Both the position numbers and the translations under genes were made by a program. This document shows positions 21,409-28,965 of a DNA stretch of 34,632 nt, one piece after another. This DNA comes from Alishewanella longhuensis. GTDB taxonomy: Bacteria > Pseudomonadota > Gammaproteobacteria > Enterobacterales > Alteromonadaceae. The notes beneath the pieces are model-generated. The model was not told the DNA's origin. It saw only the letters and a list, made by a program, of their open reading frames with translations, and searched no databases. The stretch covers positions 7,234 to 41,865 of the forward strand of contig NZ_BNAO01000003.1 in the NCBI RefSeq assembly GCF_014653435.1. Reading direction: 5' to 3'. Position 1 is the stretch's first letter, and each line of letters begins with the position of its first letter.

Positions 21409-21807
21409 ATGCGCGTGTTTATTCGTTTATTTTTTCGGCTTATCCGGCTTATTCTTACCCCTTTTATGCTTATTGCCGAGTGGCTGACAACGCCCAAAGC
21501 CTTAAGCCGTAGCGAAGCGCAACAGGCAGAAGTTAACGCCGCCTGTCAGCAACTTGCGCTCTATCAGTTTAAAGCTTGTCCATTTTGCATCAAGGTCCGC
21601 AAAGAAATAGCCCGACTTGGCCTTGATATTGAAAAACGCGATGCCCAGCATAACGACACTTTTCGTAACGAGCTGCAGCAACAAGGTGGTAAGGTGAAAG
21701 TGCCGTGCTTGCGGATTACAACTGGCTCTGGCGATACCCACCAGGTGCAATGGCTGTACGAGTCTACGGATATTATTCAATACTTACACCAACGCTTTGG
21801 TGTGTAA
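21409..21807 (+). CDS. Membrane-anchored glutaredoxin / GST N-terminal domain protein
   Basis: A 132-residue protein. A hydrophobic, basic N-terminal segment (about 4-25) may anchor it to the membrane. From about 50 a thioredoxin fold follows, with Cys57-Pro-Phe-Cys60 as the redox motif, KVPCLRI (the cis-proline region) and a final WLYESTDIIQYLHQRF helix typical of glutaredoxin/GST N-domains. It likely reduces disulfides or glutathione adducts; the partner is unknown. It is tail to tail with the diguanylate cyclase gene, three bases apart. Confidence 0.85.
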   Translation: MRVFIRLFFRLIRLILTPFMLIAEWLTTPKALSRSEAQQAEVNAACQQLALYQFKACPFCIKVRKEIARLGLDIEKRDAQHNDTFRNELQQQGGKVKVPCLRITTGSGDTHQVQWLYESTDIIQYLHQRFGV

Positions 21808-21810
21808 ACC

Positions 21811-22854
21811 TTAAATCTTGCTATCTTGCAAGAAAACCATAACTCGGTTGCGGCCACTGTCTTTGGCCGCATACAAGGCTTCATCTGCCTGGCGGATGGC
21901 TTCATTAGCACTAATTTGCTGACGAACCTCGGTCAGCCCAAAACTCAGTGTTAACGCTTCACCGTCTATGTTGATGTTGCCCGCTATATACTGCCTTAAA
22001 CTTTCGGCCAATTGCGTGCCTTCTTGTAAGGAGGTATCAGGGCACAATAATAAAAACTCTTCACCGCCCCAACGACCAAGCTCATCTGTTATCCTAACCC
22101 GACTTTTTAGCGCTGTAGCCACTTGCTGTAAAACCGCATCGCCACGTAAATGGCCATAACGATCATTTACCTGCTTAAAATGGTCAATATCAATCAATAT
22201 AACAACCAGCGGCAAGCTAGTGCGGGCGGCCAGGTGAATATGGCTTTCTAACAAATCGTCTAACCTGGAGCGATTGTGAATACCGGTAAGCTTATCAATT
22301 ACAGATAAACGTTTTAGCTCCTGAAAGGCCGCTTGGCGCGAGCCTTCATAAAATCGAAATACCAGCCACAAAATAATAAAGACTTCAGCAATGTTTAAAA
22401 TAGCACCGGTCGAAAACTTCAGGGTGGGCAGTTGCGACTGAAAAAACACCAGCAAGCTTAGAGTCACGACAAAGGCAATAGCCGTAACCCAGGAGCCAGC
22501 AAGGCGCCCTAGCAAAAAAAACGCCAACGGCGGTAGCACGGTTAACCAGATAATAGAATAGGCGGCACCTTTAGCGGCAAGCATAAAGGCACCTAAGTTA
22601 AATAAAATAGCAGCGACGACTAACCACGATGCGGCTTTTAAATTGCGGCTAAACTGGAAATAAAACCAAATAGCGACGCTAGCCGCAGCACTGGTAAAAT
22701 TAAAGGCCGCAATTTGATACGCACTGAACAACACAACATTCAAACTGCCAATAAGCGCGGAAAAAATAAAGATCACCATCAACACAATACGTAGTAATTT
22801 GCGTTGGTGACGATCTGAATTGGTTAAAGATGTTGTTACTGACCTTGGGTCCAT
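21811..22854 (-). CDS. Diguanylate cyclase with multi-TM sensor
   Basis: A 347-residue protein. Five or six helices fill residues about 20-175, probably a membrane sensor module. The GGDEF domain follows (LTGIHNRSRLDDLLE onward), with catalytic GGEEF at residues 263-267. An RxxD inhibitory site (RITD) lies five residues before it, so product inhibition by c-di-GMP is expected. It makes c-di-GMP from two GTP. No PAS or Cache domain is visible. It is the last recognisable core-type gene before the accessory region. Confidence 0.92.
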   Translation of the reverse strand: MDPRSVTTSLTNSDRHQRKLLRIVLMVIFIFSALIGSLNVVLFSAYQIAAFNFTSAAASVAIWFYFQFSRNLKAASWLVVAAILFNLGAFMLAAKGAAYSIIWLTVLPPLAFFLLGRLAGSWVTAIAFVVTLSLLVFFQSQLPTLKFSTGAILNIAEVFIILWLVFRFYEGSRQAAFQELKRLSVIDKLTGIHNRSRLDDLLESHIHLAARTSLPLVVILIDIDHFKQVNDRYGHLRGDAVLQQVATALKSRVRITDELGRWGGEEFLLLCPDTSLQEGTQLAESLRQYIAGNINIDGEALTLSFGLTEVRQQISANEAIRQADEALYAAKDSGRNRVMVFLQDSKI

Positions 22855-23063
22855 ACTGCAAACAACTAAAAGCGGTAGATAGTTCCTTTTACTATTAGTT
22901 TTGCCAAAATACCAGTTTTTACTCGCTTATTTAAGCACTATCTACAGGATCTAGCGGCCACTACCCTGTTGCACAGCTTCAGGCCCTTTTATTGCTCAGG
23001 TTTGACCATTGCTGGGACAGCCCGGAGCTAAGAGCCCACCCGTAAGTAAACAGATATACCTTA

Positions 23064-23927
23064 TTATTGAGCTTTATCAAGCATTTTGCGCAGTGCATCA
23101 ACAAACTTAAGATCTCCCCCCGACTCTGCGCTAAGCAATATTTGAAACCATGTATCTTCTTCATCGGCATTAATTTGATAAACGCTATCGCTAAAATAGC
23201 CCCCTTGTTGCACTAACTCCACGCTTCGGATCTCTGAAAGTAACAGTTCATAGATTTCCAACTGGCCATTTTCATCTTTAAAATAAGAAATCACCCGCCT
23301 ATCAGTGAGCAAATTGCCGTCATCCAGGATCGAGAACAAGCCAGCAGAATAAAAGTACTCAATGTGTTCCCCCTCTACGATGATGTCTTGCTCCAAAAGA
23401 GTTTGCACCTGATGAGCCGATATTCTCGAGCCTGGCAGAACTTCGGTTGATGGTACTAAACCGGTCATTGTCAAAACGCTATAGCCAATAGCAAGGATTG
23501 AGATTAAACCTACTGGGATCCCGACAAAAAAATACCAACTAGGCGAAGGCTTATAATCTGGGTTTTCTACTTTTTCAAGTCGGTGAAAAACGAACGTACC
23601 CTGAACCGCTTTTGCAAAATAATAAAGAAACACAAGGCTCACTATCAGGCCTGGCATTCGCCCAACACTAAGAGCAATAATAATTTTGGCAAAAATGAAA
23701 TAAATAAGGAGAACAATAGCTGCCGTGCGAGACTTTCTGTAAAGTCCAAAGGCACACAAAAACAACAGCGCTATATCAATAAAGTTAAGAGGGTCATTCC
23801 AAAACGCTAAATCGCCTTCCGCATTGGAATACAATGCTAATGAAACAACAGCAAGTGTAATTACCCCAGAGATCGTAGCTGCAATAGCACCATTTTTTGT
23901 CGCCTTTATGGCTTCATTTTTATCCAT
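23064..23927 (-). CDS. Uncharacterised multi-TM protein with a C-terminal PH-like domain
   Basis: I do not recognise a named family. The 287 residues show about five membrane helices (roughly 12-33, 42-56, 62-80, 86-100, 124-148). A soluble C-terminal part follows: EHIEYFYSAGLFSILDDGNLLTDRRVISYF, then LSEIRSVELVQ, which has the look of bacterial PH domains. ATG 23927 is chosen over TTG 23954 because GGAGG stands 11 bases upstream. The gene is more A/T rich than the core genes. It lies 209 bases from the diguanylate cyclase and carries no clear attC next to it. Confidence 0.75.
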   Translation of the reverse strand: MDKNEAIKATKNGAIAATISGVITLAVVSLALYSNAEGDLAFWNDPLNFIDIALLFLCAFGLYRKSRTAAIVLLIYFIFAKIIIALSVGRMPGLIVSLVFLYYFAKAVQGTFVFHRLEKVENPDYKPSPSWYFFVGIPVGLISILAIGYSVLTMTGLVPSTEVLPGSRISAHQVQTLLEQDIIVEGEHIEYFYSAGLFSILDDGNLLTDRRVISYFKDENGQLEIYELLLSEIRSVELVQQGGYFSDSVYQINADEEDTWFQILLSAESGGDLKFVDALRKMLDKAQ

Positions 23928-23954
23928 ATCTGTATCTGCCTCCAAATCAAACAA

Positions 23955-24351
23955 TCAAACCAGCCAGATTTCAGTTAAATATACGCCATAAAAATCGTTT
24001 TAAACCAGTATGATACGCCAGAAATTTGTCATTATAATTTGGTAAGCAGCAGTACATATTGTCTAGCTCGCCCTGCCAACCCCTTTTAATCTTATTCAGC
24101 AGCTGTGATGAACTACTTTAATGCGAGCATCCTGGCCGCGATAAAAAAATGACGCATAAATTCGATACTCCCTATAATACTGACATGAGATTCAATATAA
24201 GCTAATGACATACAACCCAACAAAATGCCTACCGCAAGGCATTGCTAAAATTTCGGATTTTAAACTTATGGATTTTATCCTGATGCTTCATTCCTAATAA
24301 TGTAGAAAAGTGCACCTTCGTTGCTGCAAGGCTCGTTTTTCAAGACAATAG
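23955..24351. other. Gene-free stretch at the start of the accessory region
   Basis: About 400 bases without a convincing reading frame or attC. The one structure seen is AATGCC / GGCATT at 24224-24243. On the minus strand it is followed by TTTTGTT, so it may be a weak terminator for the RDD gene about 110 bases upstream. Nothing else stands out. Confidence 0.4.
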
Positions 24352-24957
24352 TTAACAGCCTGTATAACTCACCTTAGTTTTGGCGATATAGTCATGCAGA
24401 CATCTTCGCTCTTTGCCAAAGATCAGGATCGGATTAATAATCCCGGCGATAACCATGCCAATAAAAGCTAACTGATGAATTAAAACTATTGGCAACATCC
24501 TTAGCAGAACTATTCTCTTCCAGCTAGCCTTAGTTCCATCAAGATTCTCAATGCGAATTGACATAAGGTATTTACCAATGGTTTGTCCATAACTGTAAAT
24601 TAAATACCCGTGAAAAATAGCTACTGTCAGAAAGCCGTATATAATACTGATTGCCGCTAACAGAAGAGTTGGATCTTTAAATGATTCAAGTCCATAGTAA
24701 TAAATAAACGGTATCGATGCCGTAGCGTTAATAGCTCCATCTATAATAACCGCAAACAACCGATCCTGTCTTGTGGCTTGGGTACCGGCTAGGTTTGCTG
24801 CCTCAGCCTGGTTAGTGCTTTCAACCAGCTTGAGTTTTTCTCTGAGCAGTTTATCAATTTCATTTGCTCTATCGGGGTACGCTTGACGATCTATTGATTC
24901 AGCGGCTGAATACAACTCATCAAGGGAGTATCTGGAATAGTCAATTTTGAAGTCCAT
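24352..24957 (-). CDS. RDD family membrane protein
   Basis: A 201-residue protein. The first 65 residues are soluble and helical (YSLDELYSAAESIDRQAYPDRANEIDKLL). The RDD domain then begins with ATRQDRLFAVIIDGAINA, carrying the Arg and Asp pair of the family, and has three helices (about 70-90, 97-120, 155-178). GQTIGKYLMSIRIENLDG is the conserved loop. RDD proteins are poorly understood; some are thought to be transporters. SD AAGGATG lies about 10 bases before the ATG. It has no neighbour in an operon. Confidence 0.85.
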   Translation of the reverse strand: MDFKIDYSRYSLDELYSAAESIDRQAYPDRANEIDKLLREKLKLVESTNQAEAANLAGTQATRQDRLFAVIIDGAINATASIPFIYYYGLESFKDPTLLLAAISIIYGFLTVAIFHGYLIYSYGQTIGKYLMSIRIENLDGTKASWKRIVLLRMLPIVLIHQLAFIGMVIAGIINPILIFGKERRCLHDYIAKTKVSYTGC

Positions 24958-25330
24958 CTGTAAAACATCCTTTTATTCAACACCTATACAGCGTGCAGTT
25001 CCCTATTGAAAAACGAAATTTAACTTTGTAAAAATGCTGTCTCTTACATTACTCGGGGACCGTTGCAGAAACAATACTGTAAAACACTTAATTTTCAGCA
25101 AAAAAGCGATAGATAGAAACATCTATGCAATAAGAACTACATTAATGCTTTAATTAATTCTTTTAGAGCGCCATGTATTTCGTTAGCGTAAAGTAGTGTT
25201 CAAGCACTACAATTAGAAAGCCATACAAAACGGCTGGAACTCAGCGTAAACCTTCCCAGCCACAACAGTGGCGACAACAGCGCCTTGTGATGTGCTTTAA
25301 TCATTACCACTGCTACTAATTTGCTTTTTA
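24958..25330. other. Gene-free stretch with a possible degenerate attC
   Basis: No gene is seen in these 373 bases. Near the right side, about 25237-25295, the end ACAACAGCGCCTTGTGATGTGC is very like the end of the attC at 26872-26944 (ACAATAGCGCCTTGTTATAC), with GTT changed to GTG. It may be the decayed last attC of the array, belonging to the VOC cassette. Confidence 0.35.
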
Positions 25331-25774
25331 TCATTTATTAAACTGACGTAGTTGAATATGGTTACCATCACGATCGGCGATGTTTGAAACTTTAAATACA
25401 GGATTACTCCACTCTCCCTCGAATACCTGGCCACCTAATTTAACAGCTTCGCCTCTCGACAGCCCCATATCATCTACTGTAAGGAAAAGCTTGATAGGGC
25501 TAAACACTTTAGTTGGCATATCGAATGGTGGGACATGAATGATCAAGTTAAAACCGTTCGTTTCCAAGCTGATAAAATCATTGGTTTTGCGAACAACGCG
25601 CATACCAAAAAGTTTTTCATAAAACTCTGATAAGTTGCTCAAATCGGAAGAGTATATAAGAACACCGTTCTGCGCGGGTACTGACATGTGCGGTTCCTTG
25701 CTGTGTACTGTGGATAGAACTAATGCAAATACAATAAATAATACAAAAGCAAAATAACTAATTTTGTTGCGCAT
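25331..25774 (-). CDS. VOC (glyoxalase-like) domain protein with signal peptide
   Basis: A 147-residue protein. Residues 1-25 are a signal peptide (SYFAFVLFIVFALVLSTVHS), so it is probably exported to the periplasm, unusual for this fold. The rest is one VOC module: NGVLIYSSDLSNLSEFYEKLFGMRVV, then FNLIIHVP, then GEAVKLGGQVFEG, ending IADRDGNHIQLRQF with the typical metal-ligand Glu/Gln position. The activity is unknown. GGGAGG stands seven bases before the ATG. It is probably the most distal cassette that can be recognised. Confidence 0.82.
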   Translation of the reverse strand: MRNKISYFAFVLFIVFALVLSTVHSKEPHMSVPAQNGVLIYSSDLSNLSEFYEKLFGMRVVRKTNDFISLETNGFNLIIHVPPFDMPTKVFSPIKLFLTVDDMGLSRGEAVKLGGQVFEGEWSNPVFKVSNIADRDGNHIQLRQFNK

Positions 25775-25787
25775 AGATGCCTCCCAG

Positions 25788-25866
25788 CATATAAAGCAGA
25801 GTACACCGGAGGCCTTTACAGGGCGAAGCGACGTAAAGGCCTCCGGTGTGACGTCTATGGTTATAA
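25788..25866 (-). repeat. attC candidate (DUF3703 cassette)
   Basis: Perfect 17-bp arms at 25803-25819 and 25833-25849 around a 13-base loop, ending GTTATAA at 25860-25866; a TATAAA partner lies at the left. The stop codon of the DUF3703 gene lies inside GTTATAA. The outer core is degenerate. Confidence 0.65.
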
Positions 25867-26229
25867 ATCGGACTTCGCCCTTCGAATCAAAGTGGCCAAC
25901 TCCGGTTCTATTGGCATTTTCTTGAACGGACTGACATTGGCACCGCCAGTATTGCCTTGAGGTACCAACCCGAATGCGGTTTTAGTCGCAGCGCCAATAA
26001 TTCGAAAAACTTGACCTAGTGTTTCTCGGGTCGAACCATTGCGAATAGCCCATAACAGCATCAACGCATGGACCTTGACATGCCAATAGGTTGATTCCTG
26101 TCCAAGCACATGCGCCCGTTCCAGATGGTTAAATTCTTGCTGAGGATCACCGGCTGACCTTGCCTGCTTGGCATTCGCCAACGCAACCTCAACGAAGGGC
26201 GCTATTCGCTTTTTAAAAGTACGTTGCAT
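25861..26229 (-). CDS. DUF3703 family protein
   Basis: A 122-residue soluble protein. The segments ARSAGDPQQEFNHLERAHVLGQ, HWHVKVHALMLLWA-like and GLVPQGNTGGANVSPFKKMPI are characteristic of DUF3703, a family of unknown function often found near heavy-metal or mobile genes. AGGAGG stands five bases before the ATG. The stop codon overlaps the attC on its 3-prime side, as expected for a minus-strand cassette. Confidence 0.85.
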   Translation of the reverse strand: MQRTFKKRIAPFVEVALANAKQARSAGDPQQEFNHLERAHVLGQESTYWHVKVHALMLLWAIRNGSTRETLGQVFRIIGAATKTAFGLVPQGNTGGANVSPFKKMPIEPELATLIRRAKSDL

Positions 26230-26247
26230 GAAAACCTCCTCGTAGGG

Positions 26248-26372
26248 GTATAACGCCGCGGTAAACTGTAGAATTTAAGTTGTGGCTTTGTAGAATACTG
26301 TTGCACAGCGAAACTACAAAGCCACAACTTAAAGTCTGTCCAGCGGAGCGGTGTTTGACCGCTTTGTTAGGC
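26248..26372 (-). repeat. attC site, unusually long (DUF6404 cassette)
   Basis: Starts GTATAAC (26248-26254) and ends GTTAGGC (26366-26372). Stem GCGGTAAAC / GTTTGACCGC is next to the cores. An extra perfect hairpin with 20-bp arms (26274-26293, 26314-26333) fills the centre. The DUF6404 stop codon lies in GTTAGGC. Confidence 0.85.
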
Positions 26373-26723
26373 ATCTTTTATTTCATGCCAAGGTGTTAGT
26401 CTATACTTTTTAAAGCTATACCTATAATAGGAAGCCATAGCAATGCCAAAAAAAGCACCCGCAAATATCGCGGTTGAGAGCATTACAGAGGGAGACATAT
26501 TTTGGGTTTTCCAAGCAAAAAAATACATAAGTAGCCCCCACGCACAACCAAAATAAATACCTGATGAAAGCGCATTCATTAAAAATGAATTGTAATGCGG
26601 AAACGGGACTTTAAATCCAAGCTTGCGAAATAATCTGGTAATTGGTGGATTGTAGTTCGATTTCCAAATTTTTGCTGCTTCAAGTTCTTTAACTGCAAAA
26701 TTACATTTTTCTTCATAAGTCAT
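26367..26723 (-). CDS. DUF6404 family small membrane protein
   Basis: A 118-residue protein. The soluble N-terminus (YEEKCNFAVKELEAAKIWKSNYNPP, RLFRKLGFKVPFPHYNSF) is followed by two helices at about 52-70 and 80-97 and a basic C-terminus. This matches DUF6404, often seen in integron cassettes and of unknown function. AAAGGGAA is the likely ribosome site. Its ATG overlaps the stop of a 31-codon ORF upstream (ATGA), so the two may be coupled. Confidence 0.8.
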   Translation of the reverse strand: MTYEEKCNFAVKELEAAKIWKSNYNPPITRLFRKLGFKVPFPHYNSFLMNALSSGIYFGCAWGLLMYFFAWKTQNMSPSVMLSTAIFAGAFFGIAMASYYRYSFKKYRLTPWHEIKDA

Positions 26724-26815
26724 GATTTATTCCCTTTCAATGATGACGGTTCTATTTGTATTGCCCTCAATTGCTGTTCAACATCAGCCTGTAATCGAAC
26801 TGTAGTAAAATCCAT
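26720..26815 (-). CDS. 31-codon ORF coupled to the DUF6404 gene
   Basis: Starts MDFTTVRLQADVEQQLRAI and ends KGNKS. A strong SD, GGGAG, stands four bases before the ATG, and its TGA overlaps the next ATG. The N-terminus resembles the beta strand and first helix of a ribbon-helix-helix (CopG-type) protein, but it stops before a second helix. It is either a remnant of an antitoxin-like gene or a leader ORF that passes ribosomes to DUF6404. It is too short for a firm assignment. Confidence 0.5.
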   Translation of the reverse strand: MDFTTVRLQADVEQQLRAIQIEPSSLKGNKS

Positions 26816-26871
26816 AACACTCCCAACATGAAAACAATGTATTACATTGTAGTAAGCCAGGACTTGAAAAA

Positions 26872-26944
26872 ATTTAACGCAATTTGGATGCAGCTAAAGC
26901 GCAGCATAAGCCGCGCTAGCGGCTACAATAGCGCCTTGTTATAC
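26872..26944 (-). repeat. attC site
   Basis: ATTTAAC (26872-26878) to GTTATAC (26938-26944), 73 bases, with inner stem AGCCGC / GCGGCT near 26910-26923. The stop of the 126-residue gene lies in GTTATAC. Confidence 0.75.
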
Positions 26945-27319
26945 ATGGACTTCAAACCGAAGCTCCCCACCGATAATCTCTACCTCACCAAAATCACCAC
27001 ATACTTGGTAGATGCTTTCCAGTTTTACCAATGTATCTATATTGCCGTAGTCAATTGACCCGTCCGGATCTCTGGCGAAACGAACAGATTCGATTGGCAA
27101 CAACCCATGAACTTCATGTATCCCAACGAATTCGAGGGTAGCCTTTCGGTAACAAGTATATTCATCCGGCTTGGCCGCAATGTAATAGTCTGACTCCGGC
27201 CAAATACTAGCCTTAAGTTCAAAAGCCAGCCTACCCGACTCAAGACTCCACCCGAGTACAAAGGAATCATTTAAATCGATGCCCTTGAATAAAGAAATCT
27301 CAGTCCAGTCCATGTTCAT
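26939..27319 (-). CDS. Hypothetical cassette protein, 126 residues
   Basis: I do not recognise it. It is acidic, soluble and beta-rich (SFVLGWSLESGRLAFELKAS, YYIAAKPDEYTCYRKATLEFVG, SIYQVCGDFGEVEIIGGELRFEV). Its shape resembles small immunity- or DUF-type cassette proteins, without a match I can name. No SD is present: the first ATG (27319) is three bases from an attC core, with a second in-frame ATG at 27313. Translation would depend on readthrough or a leaderless start. Confidence 0.7.
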   Translation of the reverse strand: MNMDWTEISLFKGIDLNDSFVLGWSLESGRLAFELKASIWPESDYYIAAKPDEYTCYRKATLEFVGIHEVHGLLPIESVRFARDPDGSIDYGNIDTLVKLESIYQVCGDFGEVEIIGGELRFEVHV

Positions 27320-27322
27320 TCA

Positions 27323-27400
27323 CACATAACGAGCCTGTAGAAAAGCCTGTTCAGAACACAGCATTTCTACTCCGGCCATTCTGTTTATTATTTGTTATCA
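27323..27400 (-). repeat. attC candidate
   Basis: ACATAAC (27323-27329) to GTTATCA (27394-27400), with an inner stem GTAGAAA / TTTCTAC. It separates the 126-residue gene from the interval with the IS1182 remnant. The cores match but the stem is weak. Confidence 0.55.
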
Positions 27401-27505
27401 ACTCTGCATGTTTCCGGTGGGAATTTCAAGACCAAATTTATTCTGATGTTAATTTTCTTATATAGCTGTGCTATTAGCCGAGTTTAGGCACGACTTTCCC
27501 TCGTT

Positions 27506-27705
27506 TTACACCACTTCGCCATAACGGCTTACTTTCTCAAGATTATGCACCATACAATACAACAGCCATTGGCCTTGCACCTTGGTTTTACCACCTAAAC
27601 TAAAGCGTTTTAGCCGTTTACTGCTACCAATATTACCAAACACTGGCTCGGCTACCGGCATTCTATGGCTATAAATTTGCTTAGCTGCGTCGCTGTCCAG
27701 CCACG
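27506..27705 (-). pseudogene. IS1182-type transposase C-terminal remnant
   Basis: On the minus strand about 65 codons read AAKQIYSHRMPVAEPVFGNI, then SKRLKRFSLGGKTKVQGQW, then LLYCMVHNLEKV, ending at TAA 27506-27508. This is the conserved C-terminal end of IS1182/IS5-like DDE transposases. Upstream an in-frame stop occurs near 27707 and the rest is missing. It lies at the 3-prime side of the DUF2442 gene and may have removed that gene's attC. Confidence 0.82.
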
Positions 27706-27736
27706 TTTATTCGTTTCTTCCCTGAGACTCACCCCT

Positions 27737-28243
27737 TCAGGGCCAGCTAAAGCTGTTCAAATTCATTCCAGATGAATTTCTCATCCAGTCAGTGTAATTA
27801 GGCGATGCATTGCTTTGAGTAAAAACGAGACCTTCCGGGCAAATACAGATCATCACTAACGGGTCAAATGTAAAGGCTATCGACAGGAAGATAAGCTTTT
27901 GCCATTTTGCGTTGACCTCATTTGCAAAACCCGTATCGACCGTCACGATAGTCTTACCCGAGAAGATATTCTCGCTAAGCAGCTGCACAGCACGCGTCTG
28001 CTGACTCTGCTTGCTATGCAGCCCTTTGAGAAACTCTGGAGCCAGATCTGTACCGGTCGGCCAAACAACAGTCTCAAACTCAGGATCGACCGATACCATC
28101 CAGAAAATAGCGATATCCTTCAGCGGTTTAAATACAGGCACGTGGAGCTCGCCATTTAGATCGACTTCCCCAGAAGTACCATCATCAAATGCTAGCCAAA
28201 TTGTGTAATCAGCCACGTATTTAGCAGATTTAATATGCAACAT
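27737..28243 (-). CDS. DUF2442 protein with an unusual C-terminal extension
   Basis: 168 residues. The first 72 or so are a typical DUF2442 domain (YTIWLAFDDGTSGEVDLNGEL, VDPEFETVVWPTGTDLAPEFL). DUF2442 proteins are usually 75-95 residues; here about 95 more follow with no domain I recognise and a hydrophobic stretch (LIFLSIAFTFDPLVMICIC). The tail ends 29 bases from an IS1182 remnant, so it may be a read-through product of a rearranged 3-prime end. GGAG stands seven bases before the ATG. A DUF4160 fragment just upstream fits the common DUF4160-DUF2442 pair, which is suspected to be toxin-antitoxin-like. Confidence 0.75.
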   Translation of the reverse strand: MLHIKSAKYVADYTIWLAFDDGTSGEVDLNGELHVPVFKPLKDIAIFWMVSVDPEFETVVWPTGTDLAPEFLKGLHSKQSQQTRAVQLLSENIFSGKTIVTVDTGFANEVNAKWQKLIFLSIAFTFDPLVMICICPEGLVFTQSNASPNYTDWMRNSSGMNLNSFSWP

Positions 28244-28246
28244 AAT

Positions 28247-28320
28247 TTACTCCAGTGGTGCTATGTAACTAGGAGATTTCCCTACTCTGGCTCGACGCCA
28301 GTTTTCCTCCAGCTCACTTT
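28247..28320 (-). pseudogene. DUF4160 C-terminal remnant
   Basis: About 24 codons read HKSELEENWRRARVGKSP then SYIAPLE and stop at 28247-28249, four bases before the DUF2442 ATG. The pattern ELEENW-x-AR-x-GK and the position directly upstream of DUF2442 are those of DUF4160 proteins. The N-terminal part is missing: the frame runs into the attC at 28311-28399. The gene was cut when this cassette end formed. Confidence 0.6.
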
Positions 28321-28399
28321 TGTGTATTTGGATCGCAGCGTAGGCAGTCCGGAGGCCACGTTTTTTGTGGTCAGAACGAGATTTAGCAATTTGTTAGCT
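28311..28399 (-). repeat. attC candidate, similar to the one at 29598-29684
   Basis: AGCTCAC (28311-28317, degenerate) to GTTAGCT (28393-28399). Stem GGCCACG / TGTGGTC in the centre. From 28335 onward it is nearly the same as 29616-29684. Confidence 0.65.
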
Positions 28400-28561
28400 A
28401 CTCGCAAGCCTTGCTATTAATTGGGAGTTTAAGTCTTTAAGTGCATGATAAATCGCTATATATGCATCTTTTCCTGCCTCATATGAATAGTAACAAGTGA
28501 ACAAAATAAAATTAGACCGACTCTACTCATTATGATGTGCTTCCTTTTACTAGATTTAATA
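28400..28561 (-). other. Mini-cassette with a small broken ORF
   Basis: Only 162 bases lie between two attC sites. On the minus strand AAAGGAAG precedes ATGAGTAGAG at 28529-28531, giving a 24-codon ORF (MSRVGLILFCSLVTIHM...) that stops early. In another frame the sequence continues as YYSYEAGKDAYIAIYHALKD and ends at a TAA inside GTTAGCT, as other cassette genes do. A one-base frameshift in a roughly 45-residue gene would explain both. The function is unknown. Confidence 0.45.
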
Positions 28562-28645
28562 GCATAACGCTGCCAACACGCGCAGCTTTGTAGTAAAGGC
28601 AAGGCCACAACGAAAAAGCTGTCACCGTGCTTGGCCTTGTTAGGG
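28562..28645 (-). repeat. attC site
   Basis: GCATAAC (28562-28568) to GTTAGGG (28639-28645), 84 bases, with the inner pairs GCTGCCAACACGC ... GGCCTT as in classic attC sites. It lies upstream of yefM. Confidence 0.8.
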
Positions 28646-28660
28646 CTCTTGGCGTATACT

Positions 28661-28679
28661 TGTACTGAAACTCCGTACA
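28661..28679 (+). promoter_or_regulatory. Probable YefM operator
   Basis: TGTAC (28661-28665) and GTACA (28675-28679) form an interrupted palindrome 14 bases before the yefM ATG. YefM-type antitoxins bind TGTACA hexamers at their own promoter, so autoregulation is likely. Confidence 0.6.
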
Positions 28680-28692
28680 CCAAGGTGCCATT

Positions 28693-28965
28693 ATGGATAC
28701 AATCAGTGTAAACAAATTTAGAGACAACATGAAGAGTGTTGTAGAACAAGTGGTTAACCGGCATGAACCGCTCAAGGTAACAAGAAGAGCTGGAGAGGCT
28801 TTTGTTGTGATTAGCGCCAACGACTGGGAGCGTGAGCAAGAAACGCTTTATGTACTCCAGAGCCAGAGCCTCATGCAACAGATTGCTGCATCCCTTGAAA
28901 CTCACAACCGTGATAAAGGTTACATACCGACTGAAGAGCAAATGAATGAGATCACTGGTTTTTGA
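28693..28965 (+). CDS. yefM: YefM/Phd family antitoxin
   Basis: 90 residues. The N-terminal DNA-binding part is typical (MDTISVNKFRDNMKSVVEQV, then PLKVTRRAGEAFVVISANDWE); the C-terminal part (LETHNRDKGYIPTEEQMNE) would wrap the toxin. It neutralises the YoeB-like toxin, whose ATG overlaps its last codons. It is on the plus strand, against most cassettes, with its own operator, so it does not depend on the integron promoter. Confidence 0.92.
   Translation: MDTISVNKFRDNMKSVVEQVVNRHEPLKVTRRAGEAFVVISANDWEREQETLYVLQSQSLMQQIAASLETHNRDKGYIPTEEQMNEITGF

Noticed and set aside
26828..27058. 76-codon plus-strand ORF
   Set aside because: It reads across an attC and antisense to the 126-residue cassette gene; no ribosome site.
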